Assembly: GCA_013911415.1 (NCBI GenBank)
Contig: JACETI010000003.1
Coordinates: forward strand, 62,001 to 126,000
Reading direction: 5' to 3'
Source: Legionella sp.
Lineage (GTDB): Bacteria; Pseudomonadota; Gammaproteobacteria; Legionellales; Legionellaceae
DNA: 64,000 nt
In this document: positions 56,845-64,000 of the stretch, one piece after another
Layout: every line of letters starts with the position of its first letter
Position numbering within the stretch: the first letter of the stretch is position 1
Translations under genes and position numbers: made by a program
Notes under the pieces: model-generated
Seen by the model: the letters and a program-made list of their open reading frames with translations, nothing else
Told to the model about the DNA's origin: nothing
Database searches by the model: none

Positions 56845-57122
56845 TTTGCTTCTCTATGCTCCTCATGGCTTATTTTTTATATTAAGCCTTACCTTATATA
56901 ACGATTTTAGTTCAACTCTCCACCACAAAGACGCATGCGGCCGTGCCAATGCTCGAGGATACCGTCCTTGAGATCAGCTACTGCTTAAAATCGAAGCATG
57001 CTAAGTCCTTTTGTCTCGAGAAGCGTAGAGAAACACGCGAGTCACTGCGAAGATAGTCTTGACTTGTGCTGGGCACAAAATTCTACTACAGTAGCTTAAA
57101 TTCGTTTTGACATTATCAAATA

Positions 57123-57740
57123 GTGTATCATTTCGTTCAAGTCGTTGAAATTATTGCTTTGCAGGAACAATCTATTTTGGCCTGGGAAATGGCTGATCGC
57201 AAACCAACCTGCACTAAAAAAGAATTTTTAGCCCTGGTTGAAAAAAATCACTCCTTTAATTATCAACTGTGGCATGCAGAAGATCGAGCAAGACGAGATG
57301 ATAAAGGTTTTGAATTTGTTTATCATGCCAAGCGTGATATCGATCATTACAATCAACAACGCAATAATTTCATGGAACATATGGATTCGTGGCTCATAGC
57401 TGCCTTAAATCCTTCCGATAAAGAAGATTGTCCGCTTCACTCCGAAACGCCGGGGATGATTATTGACCGCCTGTCGATTTTGTCATTGAAAATTTTCCAT
57501 ATGGAAAAGCAAACACATCGCACCGATGTTGATAGCACACATCATCAAGCATGCCTTAAAAAACTAGAGGTATTGCAAATGCAGCAAGCACAATTGGCCA
57601 CATGCTTAGAACAACTACTTGATGAAACGCATGCAGGAAAACGACGTTTTAAAGTTTACCATCAATTTAAAATGTATAACGATCCTCAGCTCAATCCAGA
57701 ATTATATCAAGCGCAAACTATCGTGACTGATAGCGTTTAA
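57123..57740 (+). CDS. DUF4254 family protein
   Basis: A 205-residue soluble protein. The pattern NYQLWHAEDRARRDDKGFEFVYHAKRDIDHYNQQRNNFME and TPGMIIDRLSILSLKIFHM matches DUF4254 (PF14063-like), whose role is unknown. The start is an unassisted GTG with no ribosome site, so the N-terminus may differ slightly. A possible promoter is TTGACT (57059-57064) with TCTACT 17 bases on. The inverted repeat TTGTGC-TGG-GCACAA lies inside its spacer. Confidence 0.75.
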   Translation: MYHFVQVVEIIALQEQSILAWEMADRKPTCTKKEFLALVEKNHSFNYQLWHAEDRARRDDKGFEFVYHAKRDIDHYNQQRNNFMEHMDSWLIAALNPSDKEDCPLHSETPGMIIDRLSILSLKIFHMEKQTHRTDVDSTHHQACLKKLEVLQMQQAQLATCLEQLLDETHAGKRRFKVYHQFKMYNDPQLNPELYQAQTIVTDSV

Positions 57741-57817
57741 CGCTCGCATTGTTGTAACTAAACCCTTCTTCAAAAAATCTGCTAGTATTATCCTTTGTCC
57801 TAAATTCGAAAGATTGC

Positions 57818-58393
57818 ATGTTCCTAAAAAAATCAGGCCTTTTCTCTGCCTTGTGCATCTGTGCTTATGTGACTTCTGCGAGTGCTGAGCAAGCAATAGC
57901 TCGTCCAGTTTTAAGCAACCCCAAACCGAATGTACGATCTGCTCAACAACCCAATTTATATGGATACGTTGAAAAAGCTGTTCTCGTTGACCAAGGGGTT
58001 ATCCTTTCAGCAAAATTGGACACAGGGGCAAAATCCGCCTCCCTTAATGCCAGTGATATTCGTGAGTTTGAAAAAGACAATAAACCCTACTTACGATTCA
58101 AAGTGCTTGACAAAGGTCAGGAAGTTGAGTTTACTTGCGAGTACATTGGTAAAGTAAGCATTAAACCTCGTGCTGATGAACCTTTATCTTCCATTAAACG
58201 CCCGCTAGTGATGATGCGAATCCAAATTGGGAACAAGATTCGTACCATTCCGGTTAATCTTACCAATCGAAAGCACTTTAATTATCCCTTGCTGTTGGGC
58301 AGAGATGCGATTGTTGCTTTTGGTGGTGTAGTGGATCCGAGTCGCGCTTTTTTAGTGAAAAAACCCACCCTATCTCAGTCTAAACATGAATAA
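57818..58393 (+). CDS. RimK-linked aspartic-type protease (RimB/DUF785 family), exported
   Basis: A 191-residue protein with a signal peptide (about 1-23, ending SASA) and a retropepsin-like domain. AKLDTGAKSASLNA holds the catalytic Asp68, with LLLGRDAIVAFGG near the end. The family (PF05618) is encoded with RimK-type ligases. Unlike some cytoplasmic members this one is exported. Its 3' end overlaps the next gene by 8 bases. Confidence 0.82.
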   Translation: MFLKKSGLFSALCICAYVTSASAEQAIARPVLSNPKPNVRSAQQPNLYGYVEKAVLVDQGVILSAKLDTGAKSASLNASDIREFEKDNKPYLRFKVLDKGQEVEFTCEYIGKVSIKPRADEPLSSIKRPLVMMRIQIGNKIRTIPVNLTNRKHFNYPLLLGRDAIVAFGGVVDPSRAFLVKKPTLSQSKHE

Positions 58394-59912
58394 TCACCAT
58401 CGCCACGTCTACGGCCTTATACTTTGTTTGACAATAGTTGGTCTTAGCCTCTTTCTTTATCGTCATTACATGTTGAATGTACCATTAACCAATACAGAAA
58501 CGGTTAATAGCTGGACCTTAGAAGCCAATGTACGATTCGTGGCAGATCGCAACACTCCTGTAAAAGTAACTTTCACAGTTCCCTATCTACCTCCCTATTT
58601 TGCGATTTTGGATGAATATTTTATCTCCCATAGCTACGGGGTCACCACCAGTTTAAACGGCTACAATCGTGAAACTGTTTGGTCAATACGTCGCGCTAAA
58701 GGCGATCAATCGCTGTACTACCGCGCGATTGTACGTGAAGTGGATAATGATGAACCAAACCTATCCAAGCCCCCTCCCGTTAAAGCGCCTTTATTAACGG
58801 ATAATGAAAAAACAGCTGTTGACAATATTTCTCAACAAGCCCGCTTGTCTTCAGCCGATATACAAACTTTTACTCAAAGCATTCTGACAGCGTTTAATAA
58901 AGAAGATGGAAATACACGTCTTTTGCTCAATCACCAAGACACAGAAGAAGCGATGCTTAAGGCAGTGATTGCTGTGCTTAATCAATCTAAAATTTTCGCG
59001 ATGCCAATTAGAGGCTTATATCTGAACCAATTAAAGAAAACGGATTTAAAATATTTCCTTGCGGTTTTTAACGGCCAAGATTGGATTTATTTAAATCCGC
59101 ATACAGGCAGCGTAGGCTTGCCTCGAAATTTTTTAGTCTGGCAATATGGCTTTGAAACACCCATGACATTAAAAGGTGGTAGTCATTTACAATTTAATTT
59201 AAGTGCTTCTCCTACCCCTGTCAATGCACTCTATATTGCTAAAACGAGGGGTGTGCAAACCAACTCCCAACTCTTGCGTTTTTCGTTATTAGAGCTTCCG
59301 ATGAATGTTCAAGAAACGTATAAGGTACTCCTTACTGTACCTTTGGGTGCTTTTATCATTCTTATATTACGCAATTTTATTGGCCTTAAAACGTTTGGAA
59401 CTTTTATGCCGGTTTTAATTGCGCTCGCTTTTCGCGAAAGTCATGTGCTTTGGAGTATGGCTTTATTTATACTCATCATTGCCTTTGGTCTATTAACACG
59501 TTTTTACCTTGATCAATTACGCCTGCTTTTAGTCCCTCGTTTAGCAGCCATCCTAACTATTGTCATTCTTATGATGATTGCTATTAGCGTTTTTAGCCAA
59601 ACGCTCGGACTGGAAGCAGGTTTAGCCGTTGCTCTGTTCCCAATGGTGATCCTCACCATGACCATTGAACGAATGTGTATCACCTGGGATGAACGCGGTG
59701 CTTCAGAAGCGCTTAAATCAGGGTTTGGTAGTCTGTTAGCAGCACTGATTGCCTTTGTAGCGATGAGCTACGGACCTTTACAATACCTCATGTTTGCTTT
59801 TCCAGAGCTGCTTTTAGTTTTATTGGCATTGATCTTATGGTTTGGGCAATACCGCGGCTATCGACTCATTGAACTTCTACGATTTAAGGCAATTCCTGAG
59901 GTAAATAGCTAA
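58386..59912 (+). CDS. UUP1-family membrane protein (inactive transglutaminase-like plus 7 TM helices)
   Basis: A 508-residue protein. An N-terminal helix (about 7-25) is followed by a periplasmic transglutaminase-like domain (about 30-300). At least six hydrophobic helices follow (about 315-500), including FIGLKTFGTFMPVLIALAFRES. It matches the two-part domain family seen next to RimK-like ligases in many proteobacteria. A catalytic Cys-His-Asp triad is not apparent. Function is unknown. It overlaps both its neighbours, which implies one protein system. Confidence 0.8.
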   Translation: MNNHHRHVYGLILCLTIVGLSLFLYRHYMLNVPLTNTETVNSWTLEANVRFVADRNTPVKVTFTVPYLPPYFAILDEYFISHSYGVTTSLNGYNRETVWSIRRAKGDQSLYYRAIVREVDNDEPNLSKPPPVKAPLLTDNEKTAVDNISQQARLSSADIQTFTQSILTAFNKEDGNTRLLLNHQDTEEAMLKAVIAVLNQSKIFAMPIRGLYLNQLKKTDLKYFLAVFNGQDWIYLNPHTGSVGLPRNFLVWQYGFETPMTLKGGSHLQFNLSASPTPVNALYIAKTRGVQTNSQLLRFSLLELPMNVQETYKVLLTVPLGAFIILILRNFIGLKTFGTFMPVLIALAFRESHVLWSMALFILIIAFGLLTRFYLDQLRLLLVPRLAAILTIVILMMIAISVFSQTLGLEAGLAVALFPMVILTMTIERMCITWDERGASEALKSGFGSLLAALIAFVAMSYGPLQYLMFAFPELLLVLLALILWFGQYRGYRLIELLRFKAIPEVNS

Positions 59913-60862
59913 TGTGGAAAATTTATCGTCGGTTGCGTGCTCATGGCATTCTCAGCATGAACCAACGCAATCGCGATTATATTTTGCGCTATAATGAACG
60001 TTGGCGTTATCCGTTGGTGGATGACAAGCTCAAAACTAAACAATTAGCTATAAAAGCTGGGATTGCCGTACCACCACTCTATCAAACTATAACTAGCGAA
60101 CATCAAATTAAACAATTTCCTCGTCTACTCGCTGATCACGAAGATTTTGTCGTAAAGCCGGCCCATGGAACAGGTGGAGAAGGTATTCTTGTGATTACCG
60201 ACCGGGTAATGAATCGCTATCGTCAGATTAATGGTCAACTATTAACGGAAGAGGACCTCGGTTATCATTTATCTTGCTTGCTTTCAGGAGCCTATAGTTT
60301 AGGTGGTCACAGTGATTACGCCATCATCGAGCATCGAGTTATTGTTGATCCCGTTTTTGAAGGCATCATTTATGAGGGTGTACCGGATATTCGCATCATT
60401 ACACTGCTTGGCTATCCAGTCATGGCCATGGCTCGACTTCCGACGCGCCTTTCTAAAGGTAAGGCAAATTTACATATGGGCGGCATTGGTATTGGCATTG
60501 ACTTAGCCACCGGCAAAACCCTCCAAGGCGTCTTTCATCATCAAATTATCGATCGTCATCCAGACACATTAAAACCGCTTGAAGGTATTACTCTTCCTTT
60601 TTGGGAGACCATACTAGAAATTGCCGCGCGCTGTTACGAATTAACAGGGTTAGGATACTTGGGCGTAGATATTGTTCTCGATAAAGATAGAGGTCCTCTA
60701 ATGCTCGAGCTTAATGCGCGTCCAGGCTTAGCTATTCAGGTTGCTAATCAAACGGGTGGGTTATCGCGCTACAAGCAAGTTGAAGAACAAGCCTCAAAAT
60801 TTAAAGAGCAAGAGCCTGCTCTATCACGAGTTGCTTACAGTCAAAGCCGATTTGGGGTATAA
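59912..60862 (+). CDS. RimK-like ATP-grasp alpha-L-glutamate ligase homologue
   Basis: A 316-residue ATP-grasp ligase. FVVKPAHGTGGEGILVI forms the nucleotide-binding loop and LMLELNARPGLAIQ the metal-binding end. SLGGHSDYAIIEHRV and PDIRIITLLGYPVMAMARLP are typical of the family linked to UUP1 proteins. It would add an amino acid to an unknown acceptor. It is coupled to the upstream gene by TAATG. E. coli RimK modifies ribosomal protein S6, but the membrane-bound partners here suggest an envelope target. Confidence 0.85.
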   Translation: MWKIYRRLRAHGILSMNQRNRDYILRYNERWRYPLVDDKLKTKQLAIKAGIAVPPLYQTITSEHQIKQFPRLLADHEDFVVKPAHGTGGEGILVITDRVMNRYRQINGQLLTEEDLGYHLSCLLSGAYSLGGHSDYAIIEHRVIVDPVFEGIIYEGVPDIRIITLLGYPVMAMARLPTRLSKGKANLHMGGIGIGIDLATGKTLQGVFHHQIIDRHPDTLKPLEGITLPFWETILEIAARCYELTGLGYLGVDIVLDKDRGPLMLELNARPGLAIQVANQTGGLSRYKQVEEQASKFKEQEPALSRVAYSQSRFGV

Positions 60863-60957
60863 TAATTTCCAGGCCAACGTCGCCTTCAACCTGATTTATC
60901 ATCATGCATTTCATGTTGTATCTATCAGTGTAAATTCAGTTTGTTAATAAGGTACTT

Positions 60958-61428
60958 ATGGAACATCTTGGACAATTCATTCTAAATCACTGGATGCTTT
61001 GTGCTGCATTTTTGCTAACAGTCTTGGCCATTTATCTTCAAGAATTCCTCATGCAAAAAACCCGTGCACAAGCTCTTTCACCCCATGCGGTCGTTCATTC
61101 GATTAACCAAGAAAATGCAATCGTCATTGATTTGCGCAGCAAAGAAGTCTTTGCCAACGGCCATATTACCGATGCAATCCAAGCATCTATCGATGATTTT
61201 GATCAACCTCGCTTTAAAAAATATAAAACCCGGCCTGTAATTTTGGTTGCAGGCAAAGAACTGCAAATGGACTCGCTGATTAAAACGCTTCGGGGAAAGG
61301 AGTACAAACAACTAATGACTCTAGCAGGCGGTATCGAGGCATGGCAAGCAGCGGGCTTACCTTTGATTAAAGGTAATACGAAAAATACAACCTTTCAAAC
61401 GAAGAACCCTGAATTATTGCGAAAATAA
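60958..61428 (+). CDS. membrane-anchored rhodanese-fold protein lacking the catalytic cysteine
   Basis: A 156-residue protein. One N-terminal membrane helix (about 10-28) is followed by a rhodanese domain: NAIVIDLRSKEVFANGHITDAIQAS, then VILVAGKELQ and LAGGIEAWQAAGLPLIKG. Sulfurtransferases have Cys at the position of Ala98, so this copy should be inactive as an enzyme. It matches E. coli YibN in arrangement upstream of secB and gpsA. grxC, usually between them, is absent. Confidence 0.88.
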   Translation: MEHLGQFILNHWMLCAAFLLTVLAIYLQEFLMQKTRAQALSPHAVVHSINQENAIVIDLRSKEVFANGHITDAIQASIDDFDQPRFKKYKTRPVILVAGKELQMDSLIKTLRGKEYKQLMTLAGGIEAWQAAGLPLIKGNTKNTTFQTKNPELLRK

Positions 61429-61449
61429 AACTCAACGAGGACAATTACC

Positions 61450-61953
61450 ATGGTACAGCCTAACGAAGCAATGCCGGAAAACACTGCAGATAGCGTGCAG
61501 TTTGTTATTCAACGGGTTTATATTAAAGATACTTCCTTTGAAGCCCCTCATACCCCTCAAATTTTCCAGCAAACTTGGGAGCCAGATTTATCTCTAGACG
61601 TTAATACGCAACATAAGAAGCTTGATGAAAACGTCTATGAAGTTGTTTTAACCATCACATCAACTGTTAAAATTAAAGAAACACACGCATTTGTTTGCGA
61701 AGTCAAGCAAGCGGGCATTTTCACTGTTCAAGGTGCTTCCGACACGCAGCTGGATCATATTTTGAATAGCTACTGTCCAAATATATTGTTCCCTTATGCG
61801 CGTGAAACTATCTCATCGCAAGTCGTTCGTGGCAGTTTTCCTCAGCTCGTTTTAGCACCGATTAACTTCGATGCACTCTATATGCAAAAGCTCGAAGAAG
61901 ACAAAGCAAAAAGCGGTCAAAAACCCACTGCTGTTGAAACAACCATTCAATAA
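61450..61953 (+). CDS. secB: protein-export chaperone SecB
   Basis: A 167-residue tetrameric chaperone that keeps precursor proteins unfolded and hands them to SecA. FVIQRVYIKDTSFEAPHTPQIFQQTW, DENVYEVVLTITSTVK and PNILFPYARETISSQVVRGSFPQLVLAPINFDALY are textbook SecB. CGAGGACAATTACC provides the ribosome site. gpsA follows after 28 bases. Confidence 0.97.
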   Translation: MVQPNEAMPENTADSVQFVIQRVYIKDTSFEAPHTPQIFQQTWEPDLSLDVNTQHKKLDENVYEVVLTITSTVKIKETHAFVCEVKQAGIFTVQGASDTQLDHILNSYCPNILFPYARETISSQVVRGSFPQLVLAPINFDALYMQKLEEDKAKSGQKPTAVETTIQ

Positions 61954-61981
61954 CGTTCAGAGGAATAACGGGCAAGCTGTG

Positions 61982-62968
61982 ATGAAAACGGTAGATGTTG
62001 CTATTTTGGGTGCAGGATCTTGGGGCACTGCAATGGCGATCCAACTTGCTCGTTCTGGTCGATCAGTCCTCTTGTGGAGCCATCAACTCAAACATGTTGA
62101 GGACATGGTAAATCACCGAGCTAACCGACGCTATTTACCCACATCCACTTTTCCAGAAAAACTTCAAGTATCTGCGGACTTACACTACTGCAGTAATGCC
62201 GCACGCGATGTAATCATTGCCGTACCTTCTCATGCATTTTCTGAGGTTATTCTTCAGTTAAAAGAGCCCTCGTCTTTATCATGGCTTACCAAAGGCTTCG
62301 ATCCATCTACCCATCAATTGTTAAGTCAATTAGTCAGCGATCGCTTTGGTGCTTCCCTTCCCCATGCCATTATTACGGGGCCCTCTTTTGCGCGTGAGGT
62401 TGCGGAGGGCCTACCCACCGCACTGGTAGTTGCGAGTCATGATCAACATTATCAACGCCATATTCAAACCCTACTACATAACCCGCCTTTACGTGTTTAT
62501 TTAAGTAAAGACCTCCTTGGCGTACAGCTGTGTGGCATTGTGAAAAATGTGCTTGCCATTGCGTGTGGGATGAGCGATGGGCTAGGTTATGGAGCCAATG
62601 CAAAAGCTGTCCTGATTACACGTGGACTAACTGAAATGAAAGCCCTTGGACTTGCCATGGGAGCCTCCCCAGATACTTTTATGGGATTAGCTGGTGTAGG
62701 TGATCTTGTATTAACTTGTACTGATAATCAATCAAGAAATCGTCAATTTGGTTTGCATCTAGGGAAAGGTCTATCAATTCCCGAAGCAATCAAAAAAATC
62801 GGACAGGTCATTGAAGGACAAACCAACGCTGCCCATATCTGTACGATAGCAGCCGATAAAAAGATAGAAATGCCCATTTGCCAAGCAGTGAATAACGTGC
62901 TCAAAGGCATCCAAACTGTCAAAGCAGCTGCTCTTAGCTTAATGGAGCGAGCCGTACGTGATGAATAA
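61982..62968 (+). CDS. gpsA: glycerol-3-phosphate dehydrogenase [NAD(P)+]
   Basis: 328 residues making sn-glycerol 3-phosphate for phospholipids. GAGSWGTAMAIQLARSG binds the nucleotide. ITGPSFAREVAEGLPTALV, the catalytic Lys in CGIVKNVLAIACGMSDGLG, and GLAGVGDLVLTCTDNQSRNRQFG follow. The frame extends back to 61871 into secB. The ATG at 61982 gives the normal N-terminus MKTVDVAILGAG and is preferred. It forms a unit with secB. Confidence 0.96.
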   Translation: MKTVDVAILGAGSWGTAMAIQLARSGRSVLLWSHQLKHVEDMVNHRANRRYLPTSTFPEKLQVSADLHYCSNAARDVIIAVPSHAFSEVILQLKEPSSLSWLTKGFDPSTHQLLSQLVSDRFGASLPHAIITGPSFAREVAEGLPTALVVASHDQHYQRHIQTLLHNPPLRVYLSKDLLGVQLCGIVKNVLAIACGMSDGLGYGANAKAVLITRGLTEMKALGLAMGASPDTFMGLAGVGDLVLTCTDNQSRNRQFGLHLGKGLSIPEAIKKIGQVIEGQTNAAHICTIAADKKIEMPICQAVNNVLKGIQTVKAAALSLMERAVRDE

Positions 62969-62980
62969 CTAGAGGATTTT

Positions 62981-63154
62981 ATGCAACCCTATCGAAAATA
63001 CATTTGTGTCATCTGTGGCTTTATTTATGATGAGGCCGAAGGCTGGGAAGAAGACGGTATTGAGGCTGGCACACGTTGGGAAGATGTGCCTGAAAATTGG
63101 TTTTGTCCCGATTGTGGCGCTAGCAAAGCAGATTTCGAACTACTGGAATCTTAA
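62981..63154 (+). CDS. rubredoxin
   Basis: A 57-residue iron protein. It reads [20 protein letters not shown], then ends [17 protein letters not shown]. The two CxxC pairs (Cys9-Cys12 and Cys42-Cys45) bind a single iron. The Trp-Glu-Asp-Val-Pro stretch before FCPDCG is conserved. AGAGGATTTT precedes the ATG. It follows gpsA by 12 bases. Its electron partner is unknown; no rubredoxin reductase is adjacent. Confidence 0.96.
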   Translation: MQPYRKYICVICGFIYDEAEGWEEDGIEAGTRWEDVPENWFCPDCGASKADFELLES

Positions 63155-63206
63155 GTCGGGAATCCGAGGGTTATTGGAACAAAATCAAGCCCTCGCTATC
63201 TCAGAT

Positions 63207-63249
63207 GGCTAATGGTTCCTTTTTAACACTTAAAGCCATTAGCCTTTTT
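63207..63249 (+). terminator. intrinsic terminator after the rubredoxin gene
   Basis: GGCTAATGG (63207-63215) pairs with CCATTAGCC (63236-63244), followed by TTTTT. The 20-base loop is rather long. It ends the plus-strand run before the convergent hydrolase gene. Confidence 0.75.
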
Positions 63250-63277
63250 GAAAAATACGTATAAGACGCTTACAAGG

Positions 63278-63991
63278 TTACGCAAAAATTTCTTGTAAGA
63301 AAACAGATAACGCCTCCATCGCCCGCCGGTTTGCTTGTCCATTATAAACAATCCCCGATGCGATATCGTCAGCATGAGGATTTGTAAATCCATGTTGTGC
63401 GTGTCCATAAATATGGGCTTGCCAATCTGCATTTGCTTCTGTCATTTCTTCACAGAATGCGCGTAATTGTTCATGCGTTACTAATGGGTCATCATAACCA
63501 TGTATTGCTAAAATTTTAGCGAGAATGGGCTCATTGGGTAATTCTTTAGGCTTGTTAAGTGCACCGTGGAAACTTACTACGCCTTTAAGATCAGCGCCGC
63601 TGCGCGCTAAATCTAAAGCGCATAAGCCACCAAAACAAAATCCAATAGCCGCTACCCTTGTGTTATCCACTTCAGGTAAGCCAATCAGTGCATCAAATGC
63701 AGCTCGAACACGTTCTCGTAGAAGTACCCGATCATTTGCCAGAGGCTGCATTAATCCGGTTTTTTCAGAGGTCGTTTCTCCAAGCCGGCCTTGTCCATAC
63801 ATATCTAAGGCAAAGCCTACGTAACCCCTGCGAGCCATCATTTTTGCTTTTTCACACACAAAATCATTACGTCCAGACCAATCGTGAGCGATTAAAACAG
63901 CAGGTTTTGGGCGATCATTTTCGTCATCATAAGCCAAAAAACCATGCAATTCTTGCTCACCATGGTGATATAAATAATTGGATGTGTGCAT
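63278..63991 (-). CDS. dienelactone hydrolase family protein
   Basis: A 237-residue alpha/beta hydrolase. The Cys nucleophile is in GFCFGG (Cys119), the acid in IHGYDDP (Asp167 or 168), and the His in HAQHGFTNP (His200), the order seen in dienelactone hydrolases. Family members act on many esters, and an aromatic pathway is not present here, so the substrate is unknown. No signal peptide. The start lies nine bases from the window edge, so its promoter is out of view. Confidence 0.88.
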   Translation of the reverse strand: MHTSNYLYHHGEQELHGFLAYDDENDRPKPAVLIAHDWSGRNDFVCEKAKMMARRGYVGFALDMYGQGRLGETTSEKTGLMQPLANDRVLLRERVRAAFDALIGLPEVDNTRVAAIGFCFGGLCALDLARSGADLKGVVSFHGALNKPKELPNEPILAKILAIHGYDDPLVTHEQLRAFCEEMTEANADWQAHIYGHAQHGFTNPHADDIASGIVYNGQANRRAMEALSVFLQEIFA

Positions 63992-64000
63992 TGCTTCCTT

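Noticed and set aside
1-64000. CRISPR arrays, insertion sequences, tRNA and rRNA genes
   Set aside because: No regularly spaced direct repeats, transposase genes, terminal repeats or tRNA-like arms with T-loop consensus were found by reading.

Overview
The window reads as chromosomal DNA of a member of the Legionellaceae, or a very close Legionellales relative, with low GC by eye. The evidence is a block of Dot/Icm type IVB secretion genes (icmX, icmW, icmV, dotA, dotB, dotC, dotD), a Legionella-type major outer membrane protein with a paralogue, an LbtU-type siderophore porin, EnhA-type L,D-transpeptidases, a divergent CsrA paralogue and two large proteins that look like Dot/Icm effectors. 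Species cannot be assigned from the sequence alone. No rRNA, tRNA, CRISPR array, insertion sequence or phage gene was recognised.

Layout. 1-5.7 kb, minus strand: the 5' part of a PAP2-type membrane protein, a CsrA-like regulator, a SAM methylase, pyrB, ruvX, yqgE and oligopeptidase A. 5.8-10.1 kb, plus strand: a glycolysis/pentose-phosphate operon tkt-gap-pgk, convergent with an APC amino-acid permease. 11.9-19.9 kb: the Dot/Icm block, with icmWX divergent from icmV-dotA, and dotDCB running head-on into dotA. 20.3-23.2 kb: crcB with a DUF190 gene, then a patatin-like phospholipase with an E-rich tail and a PmrA-box-like upstream sequence. 23.5-26.4 kb: grxD, a 2-Cys peroxiredoxin, rnt and pyrC. 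26.8-30.0 kb: two tandem MOMP-family porins and an LbtU-like porin. 30.1-40.4 kb: dcd, ihfB, a membrane-anchored Dot1-like methyltransferase, lpxD-polA divergent from dnaE, and an isochorismatase-family hydrolase. 40.5-45.0 kb: a 1,496-residue protein with about 15 copies of an unusual ~41-residue Trp-containing ankyrin-like repeat. 45.1-49.5 kb: an SDR dehydrogenase, a cytochrome c5-like protein, a secreted metzincin protease and an outer-membrane barrel. 49.7-56.8 kb: two L,D-transpeptidase lipoproteins, a SulP-carbonic anhydrase fusion, ttcA, ettA and tdh. 57.1-64 kb: a DUF4254 protein, a protease/UUP1/RimK-like ligase trio, a rhodanese lacking its cysteine, secB, gpsA, a rubredoxin and a dienelactone hydrolase.

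How the parts fit. The Dot/Icm block would deliver effectors. The patatin and the repeat protein are the two best cargo candidates here, and GTAAA repeats near icmW and a TTAAT element near the patatin gene suggest two-component control. Much of the remainder is envelope biology (LpxD, MOMP and LbtU porins, L,D-transpeptidases, the UUP1 trio, SecB) and core metabolism or replication.

The most unusual observations are the repeat protein, a DNA polymerase I whose 3'-5' exonuclease metal ligands are mostly substituted, a perfect 24-bp palindrome inside the start of dnaE, and a pseudoknot-capable sequence upstream of ihfB. All functional statements are from sequence reading. No database search was run.
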